64,000 nt of DNA. It comes from an uncultured Clostridia bacterium (GTDB lineage: Bacteria; Bacillota; Clostridia; TANB77; CAG-508). Made by a program: the position numbers and the translations under genes. Under the pieces are notes generated by a model. The model was given only the letters and a program-made list of their open reading frames with translations, was not told where the DNA came from and searched no databases. The number at the start of each line of letters is the position of its first letter. Within the stretch, counting starts at the first letter, position 1. Below, piece by piece: positions 41,192 to 51,990 of the stretch. The stretch is from NCBI GenBank assembly GCA_949948835.1, contig CATLHF010000004.1, positions 40,609 to 104,608 of the forward strand, given 5' to 3'.

Positions 41192-42790
41192 GTGAAAAAC
41201 AATCTGTTTAAATATATATTTATTGTGATTGTAATTGGACTTGTTGGATATGCAGGATATTTAATTTATGGAAAAACAGAACCACAAACAAATAAAATAG
41301 TACAAGAAGAAACAACAGAGCAGACGAATATGATTACGAATATTCGTATACCAGTTGTAGCATTTGATACAATCAACCCAATTTTAAGTAAAAATCAAAA
41401 CATACAAGATGTAGCAAGATTAATATATGAACCATTACTAAATATAACGAAAGACAATAAAATCCAGTTATGTCTTGCTAAAGAGTGGAGTAAACAAAGT
41501 CCAACTTCGTATGTTATTAAATTAAAAGAAGATATTAAATGGCAAGATGGAAACGTATTAACAGCAAAAGATGTGCAATTTACCATTGACCGTTTAAAAG
41601 ATAGTGCAGTTCATTCGATTTATGCTTATAATGTAGAAAAAGTAATTGGGGTAGAAGTAATTGATGATAATACAATTAAAATCAATTTAGGAGAAGAAGT
41701 ACCATTTTTTGAATACCATTTAACGTTTCCTATTTTATCAAAAGATTATTATGAAAATGAAGATTTTGTAAACACCCAAAAGAATAATCATCCAGTAGGA
41801 ACAGGAAGGTTCAAAGTGGTAAGTAATAATGAAACTATTTTATTAAAGAAAAATCAAAATTGGTGGAATGCCAAAAACGAAGAAACCAAGCTAGAAGAAA
41901 TTCAAATTTTAAAATACCAAACGATGGGGGAAGTATATAATGCATTTAAGTTAGAAAATATCGATTTATTAACAACAAAAACACTAACTTTAGAAGAGTA
42001 TATTGGAACAATTGGATATAAAACAAAAGAATATTATGGAAGAAATTTAGATTATCTTTCCTTTAATTGTGAAGAACCAGTCTTATCTAATGTAGAAGTA
42101 AGAAAAGCTATTTCATATCTAATTAACAAAGAAAACATCGTTGCTGGAACTTATAGAGGAAAATATTATATAGCGAACTTCCCATTAGAATGGGGAAGCT
42201 ATTTATACGAAGGAAAAAAGGTGAGCTATGAAGTAAACCAAGAAACAGCAAGAAATATATTAGGACAAGCAGGTTGGAATTATAGTAGAAAAGGATGGCA
42301 AAGGACAAAGAATTATAGAACTGAGAAACTACGATTTGACTTAGTTGTTAATAATAGTAATGGGCAAAGAGTACAAGTAGCAGAAAATATTAAACAAACA
42401 TTATCTGATTTTGGAATTGATATTACGATACGAAAAGTATCAGACAGCCAATATCAAAATTATTTAAAAAATAAAAATTATGATATGATTTTAACAGGAG
42501 TATCAAGTGGATTTTCTCCAGATTTATCTTCTTATTTTGGAAAGAATAATTTAGCAAATTTCCAAAATGAAGCTATGAATGCATTATTAGAGGAAGTAAA
42601 AAATATACAAGATGAAAAATTATTAACAGAAAAGTATCAGCGAATCATTGAAATCTATGAAGAACAAATGCCATATATTTTTTTATACTATAGTAAATCG
42701 GTTTTTGTATATAATCCTAATTTAGTAGGAGAATATAATCCAAATAGTTACAATGTATATGAAGGGATTGGAACTTGGTATAGGCAATAA
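41192..42790 (+). CDS. peptide ABC transporter substrate-binding protein (SBP family 5)
   Basis: Signal TM; IYEPLLNIT..AKEWS...DIKWQDGNVLTAKDVQFTIDRL. Confidence 0.9.
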   Translation: MKNNLFKYIFIVIVIGLVGYAGYLIYGKTEPQTNKIVQEETTEQTNMITNIRIPVVAFDTINPILSKNQNIQDVARLIYEPLLNITKDNKIQLCLAKEWSKQSPTSYVIKLKEDIKWQDGNVLTAKDVQFTIDRLKDSAVHSIYAYNVEKVIGVEVIDDNTIKINLGEEVPFFEYHLTFPILSKDYYENEDFVNTQKNNHPVGTGRFKVVSNNETILLKKNQNWWNAKNEETKLEEIQILKYQTMGEVYNAFKLENIDLLTTKTLTLEEYIGTIGYKTKEYYGRNLDYLSFNCEEPVLSNVEVRKAISYLINKENIVAGTYRGKYYIANFPLEWGSYLYEGKKVSYEVNQETARNILGQAGWNYSRKGWQRTKNYRTEKLRFDLVVNNSNGQRVQVAENIKQTLSDFGIDITIRKVSDSQYQNYLKNKNYDMILTGVSSGFSPDLSSYFGKNNLANFQNEAMNALLEEVKNIQDEKLLTEKYQRIIEIYEEQMPYIFLYYSKSVFVYNPNLVGEYNPNSYNVYEGIGTWYRQ

Positions 42791-42870
42791 GCAGGAATAT
42801 AAAATAAAAAAACAGAAAAATTTTAAAAAAAGTATTGACAAATGAAAAATGTAATGTGATAATACAGTTA

Positions 42871-42884
42871 CAAACAAACGTTTT
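42871..42884 (+). promoter_or_regulatory. candidate SOS/LexA operator upstream of recA
   Basis: CAAACAAACGTTTT downstream of TTGACA/TAATAC-like promoter; similar motif precedes the uvrB remnant. Confidence 0.55.
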
Positions 42885-42907
42885 ATAAAAAGTAGGAGGA
42901 AAAAAGA

Positions 42908-43945
42908 ATGGAAAATTCAGAAAAGAAAAAAGCATTAGAAGCAGCAATGGGACAAATTGAAAAACAATTTGGTAAAGGATCTGTTATGAAACTAGGAGAG
43001 TTTCAAGCAATGAATATAGAAGCAATTCCAACAGGTGCTTTAGGGTTAGATATTGCACTTGGAATTGGTGGAGTACCACGTGGAAGAATTATTGAAATTT
43101 ATGGACCAGAATCTTCTGGAAAAACAACACTTGCTTTACATGTTGTAGCAGAAGCACAAAAAATGGGAGGAGAAGCAGCGTTTATTGATGCAGAACACGC
43201 ATTAGACCCTGTTTATGCAAAACATTTAGGAGTTGATATTGATAATTTAATTGTGTCTCAACCAGATACAGGAGAACAAGCATTAGAAATTACAGAAAGC
43301 TTAATTCGAAGTGGAGCATTAGATGTTATTGTTGTTGACTCTGTTGCAGCATTAGTACCAAAGGCAGAAATTGATGGAGATATGGGAGATTCTCATATGG
43401 GACTACAAGCAAGGCTAATGTCACAAGCATTAAGAAAATTAGCAGGAGCAATTAATAAATCAAAAACTGTTTTAATCTTCATTAACCAATTGAGAGAAAA
43501 AATTGGTGTTATGTTTGGAAATCCAGAAACAACAACAGGTGGTAGGGCATTAAAATTCTATGCATCGGTTCGTATGGATATTCGAAAAACAGAAAACATT
43601 AAACAAGACGGAGAAGTAGTAGGAAGTAGAGCAAGAGTAAAAGTAGTAAAAAATAAAGTTGCTCCACCATTTAGAGAAGCAGAATTTGATATTGTATATG
43701 GAAAAGGTATTTCAAAAGAAGGAAACATTCTAGATATGGGTGTTAACTTAGATATTATTGAAAAAAGTGGTTCATGGTTTAGCTATAGCGGAAACAGAAT
43801 TGGACAAGGTAGAGAAAATGTAAAACAATACTTATTAGATAACCCAGAAGTTATGAAAGAAGTAGAACAAAAAATAAGAGATAACTTTGCAAAAGCATTT
43901 GAAAAAAGCCTAGGAGAAGAAGTTTCTGAAGAGGAAGAAGAATAA
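42908..43945 (+). CDS. recA: recombinase RecA
   Basis: [13 protein letters not shown], canonical full-length RecA. Confidence 0.99.
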   Translation: MENSEKKKALEAAMGQIEKQFGKGSVMKLGEFQAMNIEAIPTGALGLDIALGIGGVPRGRIIEIYGPESSGKTTLALHVVAEAQKMGGEAAFIDAEHALDPVYAKHLGVDIDNLIVSQPDTGEQALEITESLIRSGALDVIVVDSVAALVPKAEIDGDMGDSHMGLQARLMSQALRKLAGAINKSKTVLIFINQLREKIGVMFGNPETTTGGRALKFYASVRMDIRKTENIKQDGEVVGSRARVKVVKNKVAPPFREAEFDIVYGKGISKEGNILDMGVNLDIIEKSGSWFSYSGNRIGQGRENVKQYLLDNPEVMKEVEQKIRDNFAKAFEKSLGEEVSEEEEE

Positions 43946-43997
43946 AAAAGTGCAGGGGCAGTAACATGCTCCTGTTTCACTCTTATGGAGGAGAAAA

Positions 43998-44450
43998 ATG
44001 TATTCAGTAGAAGAGTTTGGTAAAGAGAAAACAAAAGTGATGAATTATATTATGTATAAAAAAAGAACTGAAAAAGAAGTAAAAAATAAATTTCAAAATA
44101 CTATACAAAGTGATATGTTATGTGATATTATAGAGTACGTAAAAGAAGCAGGTTACTTAGACGATAGCGACTATATTAAAAGAGCAGTTGCTGAATTTAT
44201 GGCACTAAAAAATTTATCAAAACGTGAAATTAAGTACAAGCTATTTACAAAAGGCATTAACAAAGAAGAGTTAGAAGATTATTTTTATGAACATCAAGAA
44301 GAATTAGAAGAATACGAAAGAAAATCAGCACAAAATATTTTTGTTAAAAAACAAGGGACGCAAGAAAAAGAGGAGATAGCAAATTATCTTCTAAAAAAGG
44401 GATATCAACAACACATTATAAAGGAAGTATTAGAATGCAAAACTTATTAA
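43998..44450 (+). CDS. recX: regulatory protein RecX
   Basis: Downstream of recA; RTEKEVKNKFQ, LSKREIKYKL. Confidence 0.88.
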   Translation: MYSVEEFGKEKTKVMNYIMYKKRTEKEVKNKFQNTIQSDMLCDIIEYVKEAGYLDDSDYIKRAVAEFMALKNLSKREIKYKLFTKGINKEELEDYFYEHQEELEEYERKSAQNIFVKKQGTQEKEEIANYLLKKGYQQHIIKEVLECKTY

Positions 44451-44452
44451 CC

Positions 44453-45190
44453 ATGCAAACGAACCAATATGCCATCAAACTAGATAACTTTGAAGGACCA
44501 TTAGATTTACTATGTCACTTAATTGATAAAAACAAAATGAATATATATGATATAAAAATTAGTGAAATAACAGATCAATATTTAGAATACATTAATAAAG
44601 CGGAAGAAATGAATCTAGAAATAACAAGTGAGTTTTTGATTATGGCATCTACACTTGTTTATATCAAATCAAAAGGACTTTTACCAAAGCAAGAAGAAGC
44701 AGAAGAGGAGCTAACAGAAGAAGAGTTAATTGCAAGAATTATTGAATATAAAAAATATAAAGAGATTACCAAAAAGTTAAGAGAAAATTATAATGAATTT
44801 TCTGGTAGATTGTTTAAACTAACAGAAGAAATTAAACTTCCAAAGCAAAAACTAGAAAAAGAATATACCAATACGATTATACCAGAAATCTACGAAGAAC
44901 TAATCAATCGAAATAAAACTAGGCTAAACCAAAATGCAGAGAATATTAAGAAAATTGCAATTACAGATACTTATACAGTTGCAAGTAAAGTAAAAGAAAT
45001 GTTTAAAGAGTTGGTACGAAGACCAAAATTTGTATTTAACAAATTATATTCTTTATCAAAATGTAATAAAGTAGAGGTAGTAACTGCATTTACAGGACTA
45101 CTAGAATTAACAAGAAGAGATAAAGTAACGGCTACACAAGAAGAACTATTTGGAGATATTATCGTAGAAAAAAACAAAAAAGCAAGCTAA
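44453..45190 (+). CDS. scpA: segregation and condensation protein A
   Basis: YAIKLDNFEGPLDLLCHLIDKNKMNIYDIKISEITDQYLEYI. Confidence 0.95.
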   Translation: MQTNQYAIKLDNFEGPLDLLCHLIDKNKMNIYDIKISEITDQYLEYINKAEEMNLEITSEFLIMASTLVYIKSKGLLPKQEEAEEELTEEELIARIIEYKKYKEITKKLRENYNEFSGRLFKLTEEIKLPKQKLEKEYTNTIIPEIYEELINRNKTRLNQNAENIKKIAITDTYTVASKVKEMFKELVRRPKFVFNKLYSLSKCNKVEVVTAFTGLLELTRRDKVTATQEELFGDIIVEKNKKAS

Positions 45191-45364
45191 AAGATATGTA
45201 TAAAGGAAAGTTTTGTATTATAAAACTTTCCTTTATTTTTTGTCTAAAAATGCCGTCGAAAACTTCCCATAAATCGATAAAACTTCCTACATTTTGCTAT
45301 TGGAAAATATTACCATAGGATGTATAATAGCAAAGTGAAATTAGCGAACAAAGGAGGAAAGCGT

Positions 45365-45691
45365 ATGAAGACACATTATATTGAAAAGGACAAGCTGTTA
45401 AGTTTCGAAATAACAGAGGAAATTGACCATCATACAACAGAAAAAATAAGGAGGAGAATGGATAATGAAATTACCAAATATATGCCAAGAAAAATTGTAT
45501 TTGATTTTAATCAAGTTACTTTTATGGACAGTGCAGGAATCGGAATGTTAATTGGAAGATATAAAATGGTGAAAATGCTAGGTGGTAGTGCAGAGTTAAT
45601 CAATGTAAAGCCAAGTATCAAAAAGATATTTGAAATGTGTGGTGTATTAAAAATTATTCCAATTCGCAAAGAAGAAACAAAAGTGGGATAA
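45365..45691 (+). CDS. spoIIAA: anti-sigma F factor antagonist
   Basis: STAS: IVFDFNQVTFMDSAGIGMLIGRYK. Confidence 0.93.
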   Translation: MKTHYIEKDKLLSFEITEEIDHHTTEKIRRRMDNEITKYMPRKIVFDFNQVTFMDSAGIGMLIGRYKMVKMLGGSAELINVKPSIKKIFEMCGVLKIIPIRKEETKVG

Positions 45692-45709
45692 GAGTTAAAG
45701 GAGGAAAAT

Positions 45710-46198
45710 ATGAAAAATCTATATGATAACGAAATGAGACTAGAGTTTTTGAGCAAATCCAATAATGAGGCATTTGCACGTATTAGTGTAGCAGCTTTTG
45801 CTTCGCAACTAGACCCAACTATTGAAGAATTAGCTGATATTAAAACAGCTGTATCAGAAGCAGTAACAAATTGCATTATTCATGGATATGAAAATACAGA
45901 AGGAAAAATTGAGGTTATATGTAAAATATTTGCTAATACGATTATGATTGAGGTATCCGATAATGGAAAAGGAATTGAAAATGTGGACATGGCAAAAGAA
46001 CCACTTTATACAACAAAACCAGATTTAGAACGATCTGGTATGGGATTTACTATTATGGATAGTTTTATGGATGATTTAAATGTGGAATCAATTTTAGGAT
46101 TAGGAACAAAAGTTACCATGAAAAAAGTAATTCAAAAACAAGAACAAAAGGAAGAAGAAAAACAGGAGGGAAAAATTTTCAGTTCATTTAGAATATAA
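45710..46198 (+). CDS. spoIIAB: anti-sigma F factor (serine kinase)
   Basis: [41 protein letters not shown]. Confidence 0.95.
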   Translation: MKNLYDNEMRLEFLSKSNNEAFARISVAAFASQLDPTIEELADIKTAVSEAVTNCIIHGYENTEGKIEVICKIFANTIMIEVSDNGKGIENVDMAKEPLYTTKPDLERSGMGFTIMDSFMDDLNVESILGLGTKVTMKKVIQKQEQKEEEKQEGKIFSSFRI

Positions 46199-46213
46199 GA
46201 AAGGGTGCTTGCA

Positions 46214-46931
46214 ATGTACGAAAACAATATGTTAGACATCAAAAAAGCCCAAGAACGGAAACAAGGATGCAATGGAACGACTTGTTGAAAATAACAAAGG
46301 ACTAATTTGGAACATTGTAAAACGTTTTACTGGTAGAGGTTATGAAACAGAAGACCTATACCAAATAGGATGCATGGGCTTTATAAAAGCAATGAAACGA
46401 TTTGATACAAGCTTTGAAGTACAAGTTTCAACATATGCAGTACCATATATACTAGGAGAAATAAAACGATACATACGAGATGATGGAATGATAAAAGTAA
46501 GTAGAAGTACAAAAGAACTTGCTATTAAAATATTAGAATTACAAAAGGAACATTTAGCAAAAACAGGAGAAGATATTACAATTGTACAGATTTCAAAAGC
46601 ATTAAATGTTCCAAAAGAAGAAATTACTTATGCAATGGATGCTTTAAGGCCAGTTTCTTCTATTTATGAGGAAACTTCTAATGAGGATACAAGAAATGTG
46701 ATTGATAAATTACCAAATGTAAAAGATGAAACCAATCATATTATAAATAAAATTGCTTTAAAACAATTAATAGAGAATTTAGAAGATAGAGAAAAACAAA
46801 TTATTTTACTACGATTTTATAAGGATAAAACGCAGTCAGAAGTAGCAAAAGTTTTAGGAATTACGCAAGTTCAAGTATCTAGAATTGAAAAAAAGATATT
46901 AAATTCAATGAAGCTAAAACTAACTTGCTAG
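46214..46931 (+). CDS. sigF: sporulation sigma factor SigF, with +1 frameshift at CGG (46256-46258)
   Basis: MYENNMLDIKKAQE + (skip C) GNKDAMERLVENNKGLIWNIVKRF...; third gene of spoIIA operon. Confidence 0.95.
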
Positions 46932-46943
46932 GAAGGAAGAAAT

Positions 46944-47952
46944 ATGAAAAAAATAATCATTGGAATCATTCTTTTGGTTCAAATTCTTTTTTTAATTCCA
47001 GTGCTATTTACAAAAGACTTTGGGACAAGACAAATAAGTTCCAATGTACAACAAGAAGAAAATTTAGTAAAAGAGGAGAAACAAGATACATCGTATAACT
47101 ATGGGAATTACCAGACTATAAAATTATTACATACAAAAACAGAAGAGGTAGAAGAGGTAAATTTAGATACGTATTTGTGCCATGTTGTATCAGCAGAAAT
47201 GCCAGTGGATTTTGAGGAAGAGGCATTAAAGGCACAAGCAGTGGTAGCGAGAACCTATACGATTTATAAAATTACCGAAAATGCCAAAAAACATCAAAAT
47301 GCAGATATATGTGATAATAGTGGTTGCTGCCAAGCTTGGGTCTCAAAGGAAGATAGACTTGCTAGGTGGGGAGAAAGTTTAAGAGAAGAAAATTGGAAGA
47401 AGATAGAACGAGCTGTATATAATACAAAAGGAAAAATAATTACATATGAAGGAAAACCAATTAATGCATTTTTTCATTCTAATAGTGGTGGAAAAACAGA
47501 AATACCAGTAAATGTATGGGGAGGAAGTTATCCATATCTTCAGGCGGTGGAGACTTCGCGGAGAAGATGCATATGGTCAGTACTATTCTGAACTTACACT
47601 TTCAAAAGAAGAATTTGTAAATAAAATAAAAGAAAAACATAAAGACTTTGAAATTGATTTTGAGAAAGAAGATGCCATTTTTATTAAAGAGAAAACGGAT
47701 AGTAATCGTGTAAAAACTCTAAAAGTGGGAAATTTAGAACTTGCAGGGGTGGAAGTAAGAAGTTTGTTAGGGCTTCGCTCAGCAGATTTTACTTATCAAG
47801 TAGAAGGAAATAATATAAAATTTTCGGTGATTGGCTATGGACATGGAGTTGGTATGAGCCAAACTGGAGCAGATGCTCTTGCAAAACAAGAAAAAAATTA
47901 TGAGGAAATTATAAAACATTTTTATACAGGTGTAGAAATTATAAATATGTAG
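46944..47952 (+). CDS. spoIID: stage II sporulation protein D, with +1 frameshift at CGG (47559-47561)
   Basis: ...FHSNSGGKTEIPVNVWGGSYPYLQAVETS + (skip C) GEDAYGQYYSELTLSKEEF...GYGHGVGMSQTGADALA. Confidence 0.95.
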
Positions 47953-47954
47953 GG

Positions 47955-47982
47955 AGACGGCGGGGGCGCGTCTCTATATTTT
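47955..47982 (+). terminator. GC-rich terminator after spoIID
   Basis: GAGACGGCGGGGGCGCGTCTC followed by TATATTTTT. Confidence 0.6.
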
Positions 47983-48063
47983 TGATACAATAAATTAAAA
48001 TGTATAAATTTTGTAAAAAAAGGAAATACTTTTCCTAGAATATAAAATATAGGAGGAGTAAAG

Positions 48064-48870
48064 ATGAGAAGAGATTCAAGAAGAAGACAAAAAGAAGAAA
48101 AAAATTATAATATTTTTTATATCGGAGGAAGTATTTTAGCAATAGGTATTTTGGCATTTGCTATTACATTTGTGGTATATGGTAACAAGATGGATAAACA
48201 GGCAAGTTTGGATAATCAAAAAATAGCAAGTTTAGTGCAAGAGAGTAATAATAAGACATCTGAAATTAGTACGCAAATGGGAAAAACAGTAGAAGAATCT
48301 AGAAATACAGTAGAAAACACAACGATACCAAATAAAACAAATACAAAAAATACGGTAACTTCACAAACGAATGCACCTACAAAACAAACCGATAACAGTA
48401 AAACTCAAAATACTGTAAAACAAGAAGAAACAATTACAACAAAAAAAGATACAAAAACACAACCACTTACATTTGTAAAACCAGTTGATGGAGAAATTAT
48501 GAAAGATTATGCCAAAGATAAATTAGTATATTCAGAGACATTAGAAGAATGGACAACTCATTTGGGGTGGGATATAAAAGCAGAAAAAACAACAGTTGTA
48601 AAGGCATCAGCGCCAGGAACAGTAAAGTCTATTAAAAATGATCCAAGATATGGATTAAGTGTTATCATCGAACATGAAGATGGATATCAAACTTTATATG
48701 CAAATTTATTATCGACTGAATTTGTAACAGTAGGAGAAAAAGTAACTGGAGGGCAAAGTATAGCAACCGTAGGGAATACGGCGGCATTTGAAATTGCAGA
48801 TGGATCTCATTTACATTTCGAAATTACAAAAAACGGAGAAGCAATTGACCCAAATCAATTAATAAAATAA
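48064..48870 (+). CDS. spoIIQ: M23 family peptidase (SpoIIQ-like)
   Basis: N-terminal TM, LytM domain GWDIKAEKTTVVKASAPGTVKSI...HLHFEITKNGEAIDPNQ; downstream of spoIID. Confidence 0.85.
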   Translation: MRRDSRRRQKEEKNYNIFYIGGSILAIGILAFAITFVVYGNKMDKQASLDNQKIASLVQESNNKTSEISTQMGKTVEESRNTVENTTIPNKTNTKNTVTSQTNAPTKQTDNSKTQNTVKQEETITTKKDTKTQPLTFVKPVDGEIMKDYAKDKLVYSETLEEWTTHLGWDIKAEKTTVVKASAPGTVKSIKNDPRYGLSVIIEHEDGYQTLYANLLSTEFVTVGEKVTGGQSIATVGNTAAFEIADGSHLHFEITKNGEAIDPNQLIK

Positions 48871-48986
48871 ATTGATAAATATGAAAAGAACACTTGAAAA
48901 GTGTTCTTTTTTGATATAGAATAATGCTTGTGTATAAAGAGACAAAAAAATGGCACATTAAGATAAAAAGCTTACGGAGGTAACGA

Positions 48987-49646
48987 ATGATAACATTAGA
49001 AGATGTGAAGAACAACAAAGAAGTGCAAGCTCTTATTGAAGGAACACAAAAACAATTAAATGTGTTGGGATTTACGGAACATTCCATAAGACATATTAGT
49101 ATTGTTTCCAAAAGGGCAGCCGATATTTTAGAAACATTTGGTTATAGTAAAGACCGAATTGAACTTGCAAAAATTGCAGGATATTTGCATGATATTGGAA
49201 ATTGTGTAAATAGAGTGGATCATGCACAATCTGGAGCGTTACTTGCTTATAATATTTTAAAAGATATGGGCATGAACGATAAAGACCGAATTGAAATTAT
49301 GATGGCAATTGGAAATCATGATGAGCAAACAGGAACGGCTGTTAGTGATATTTCAGCAGCATTAATCTTGGCAGATAAATCGGATGTGCATAGAGACCGT
49401 GTTGTCAATAAAAATATTGCAACATTTGGAAAGCATGATAAAGTAAATTATGCAGTAACAAATACAAAATTAGATTTGGATAAAGAAAATAAAAGGGTTA
49501 GACTAAGTATTAGTATTGATACTGAAATTTGTCCAGTATTAGACTATTTTGAAATTTTTATGGATAGAACTATGATGAGTAAATACGCTGCCAAATACTT
49601 AGGAGTATGGTTTGAATTAGTAATTAATAATACAAAATTATTATAA
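48987..49646 (+). CDS. HD domain phosphohydrolase
   Basis: EHSIRHISIVSKRAADI...GYLHDIGNCVNRVDHAQSGA. Confidence 0.85.
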   Translation: MITLEDVKNNKEVQALIEGTQKQLNVLGFTEHSIRHISIVSKRAADILETFGYSKDRIELAKIAGYLHDIGNCVNRVDHAQSGALLAYNILKDMGMNDKDRIEIMMAIGNHDEQTGTAVSDISAALILADKSDVHRDRVVNKNIATFGKHDKVNYAVTNTKLDLDKENKRVRLSISIDTEICPVLDYFEIFMDRTMMSKYAAKYLGVWFELVINNTKLL

Positions 49647-49665
49647 TAAAAAAGAGGAGGAAACA

Positions 49666-51030
49666 ATGAAAAAGAGTAAATTAGAAAAAGGATTAACCAT
49701 TTTAGTAATTATTGCAATATGTCTTATTTCATTTGTAGGGATTTATGTAAAAAAGCAAGGAAAAATGCAAAACGTATTACCACAATATCGTTTAGGAATG
49801 AATTTAGGAGGAGCAAGAGTTACAAAATATAAAGTAAGTGACAAAACGCAAGAAATTGTTTATGATGCATCTGGAAATGTAACATCAGAAGGGAAAAATG
49901 AAGATGGTTCTTTAAAAGAAGGTTACACCAAGGAAGACAAAGCAATAAATAGTGAAGAAGTAAAGAATGAAGAGAATTTTAAAACAGCAAAAAGAATTAT
50001 TCAAAATCGTTTAAAAAATATGGGAGTTAGTGAGTATAAAGTTAAACTAAACCATAATAGTGGAGAAATGATTGTAGAAGTTCCAGAAGATAGTAGTACA
50101 GATGAAGTTATTTCAAACCTTACTTATTTAGGAAAATTCGAAATGAAAGATAGTACTACAAATGAAGTATTAATGAACAATCAAGATGTAAAACAAGCAT
50201 CTTGTGTATATGGAAATACTGCTACAGGAACAGTAGTATATTTAAATATTGAATTTAATAAAGAAGGAACCAAAAAATTTGAAAACATTACCAAAACGTA
50301 TATTTCTTCTACAAATGAAGAGGGAACAACACAAACAAAAAATGTTAGTATTGAATTAGATGGAGAAAGTATGATTAAAACATACTTTAATGAAACGATA
50401 TCAAATGGTGTTTTACCATTAACCATTGGAAGTGCATCAACTTCTAGTGAAGAAATTACAAGCTACATAAGACAAGCAAATCAAGTAGCTGGGTTAATTG
50501 ATGCAGGTGTTATGCCAGTTCAATATGAGTTAGTAGAAAACAACTATATGTCACCATCAATTGATACGACTATCATAAAAATAATAGTGGGAGTAATAGG
50601 AATTATTCTTGTGATTGGATTTATTAACTGGATTGTTCGCTATAAAGTAAATGCAGTATTTAGCATAATTTCTTATCTTGGATTTGTTGCAATTACATTA
50701 CTTGCAATTCGCTATGCCAATGTTGTTATATCACTAGAAGCAATTGTTGCAGTTATTTTCTTGTTAATTGCAAGTTACATGATATTCACATATACTTTAA
50801 AACAATTTGCTAAAAAAGATGCAAATCAATTTGACGTTATAAAAGAAACCTATAAACGTTATGCAAGTGTATTTGCACCAGTATTAATTATGGCAGTAGT
50901 ATTTACCTTTATGAACTGGTTACCAATTTCCAGTATAGGTATGAACTTATTCTGGGGAATTACCATACTAGTTATTTATTATTATATAGTAGTAAGATTA
51001 TTATTTGATGTACAAGAGGTTAAAAAATAG
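49666..51030 (+). CDS. secD: protein translocase subunit SecD-like
   Basis: LPQYRLGMNLGGARV...IIQNRLKNMGVSEYKV; adjacent SecF-like. Confidence 0.8.
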   Translation: MKKSKLEKGLTILVIIAICLISFVGIYVKKQGKMQNVLPQYRLGMNLGGARVTKYKVSDKTQEIVYDASGNVTSEGKNEDGSLKEGYTKEDKAINSEEVKNEENFKTAKRIIQNRLKNMGVSEYKVKLNHNSGEMIVEVPEDSSTDEVISNLTYLGKFEMKDSTTNEVLMNNQDVKQASCVYGNTATGTVVYLNIEFNKEGTKKFENITKTYISSTNEEGTTQTKNVSIELDGESMIKTYFNETISNGVLPLTIGSASTSSEEITSYIRQANQVAGLIDAGVMPVQYELVENNYMSPSIDTTIIKIIVGVIGIILVIGFINWIVRYKVNAVFSIISYLGFVAITLLAIRYANVVISLEAIVAVIFLLIASYMIFTYTLKQFAKKDANQFDVIKETYKRYASVFAPVLIMAVVFTFMNWLPISSIGMNLFWGITILVIYYYIVVRLLFDVQEVKK

Positions 51031-51044
51031 AAAGGAGAAATCAG

Positions 51045-51707
51045 ATGGAAAAGTTAAAAAATAAGAAAGTAATTTACTTAATAGCAGTCTTAATCATTCT
51101 TATAGGAATTGTTGCAACATGCATATGGAAAACAAATTTCTCCTTACAATACAGTGAACACTCAAGAATTGATATTTATATAGGAAAAGAATATCATTTA
51201 GAGGATTTAAAACAAATTGCAAAAGACGTATTTCCAAATGAAAAAATAGATTACCAAGAAATTGAATTTTTTCACGATTCAGTAGCAATGAATGTAAAAC
51301 AAGTAAGCGATGAGCAAATGGCAACATTAAAAGAAAAAGTGAAAGACAAATTTCAATTAGAAGAAATTGATAATAACATATCAGTTGTAACAGTGCCACA
51401 CTATCGTATAAGAGATATGGTAAAACCATACATTGTTCCAATGATTATTACAACTCTAATTACTTTTGCTTATGTAGGAATTCGTTACTTAAATTTAGGA
51501 ATCTTTAAAGTAATAGGAACACTACTTATTCGATTAATTGTATCAGAAGCGGTGTTAGCAAGTATAATTGAAATAGTAAGAATTCCAGTAGGAGTGTATA
51601 CCATGCCAGTAGCAATTCTAGTATACCTATTTGTAATAATCTTTACAATGACAGAATATGAAGATCAATCAAGAAGAAAGAAACAAGAAGAAAAAAAGAA
51701 AAAATAA
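51045..51707 (+). CDS. divergent SecF-like membrane protein
   Basis: Membrane protein directly following secD; SecF-like layout but poor motif conservation. Confidence 0.55.
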   Translation: MEKLKNKKVIYLIAVLIILIGIVATCIWKTNFSLQYSEHSRIDIYIGKEYHLEDLKQIAKDVFPNEKIDYQEIEFFHDSVAMNVKQVSDEQMATLKEKVKDKFQLEEIDNNISVVTVPHYRIRDMVKPYIVPMIITTLITFAYVGIRYLNLGIFKVIGTLLIRLIVSEAVLASIIEIVRIPVGVYTMPVAILVYLFVIIFTMTEYEDQSRRKKQEEKKKK

Positions 51708-51769
51708 AACATTGACTATTTTAGAAAAAGTGTATATAATATAGAAAATTAATATTGCGAAGAAAAAGA

Positions 51770-51955
51770 AAAAATATAGTGAGTATTAAAAAAGAGAGTT
51801 AGAGTTTGGTGAAATCTAATAATATGAGCTATATGGGGAGCTTTGGAGCAAATCAAAATGAAGGTGGGTATTTGATACCAAATAGGGTGGAACCGCGGAA
51901 AAAGTAAAACTTTCGTCCCTAGCAAGTAGTTGCTAGGAGTGAAAGTTTTTTTGAT
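51770..51955 (+). promoter_or_regulatory. T-box riboswitch (glycyl)
   Basis: AGGGTGGAACCGCGG T-box sequence plus terminator ACTTTCGTCCCTAGCAA...TTGCTAGGAGTGAAAGTTTTTTT upstream of glyS. Confidence 0.93.
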
Positions 51956-51990
51956 TTTTATCTTAGCAGGAAAATAAAGGAGGTATTTTT

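Noticed and set aside
51890-51905. CGG in T-box (AACCGCGG)
   Set aside because: Noncoding conserved T-box motif, unrelated to the coding CGG signal.
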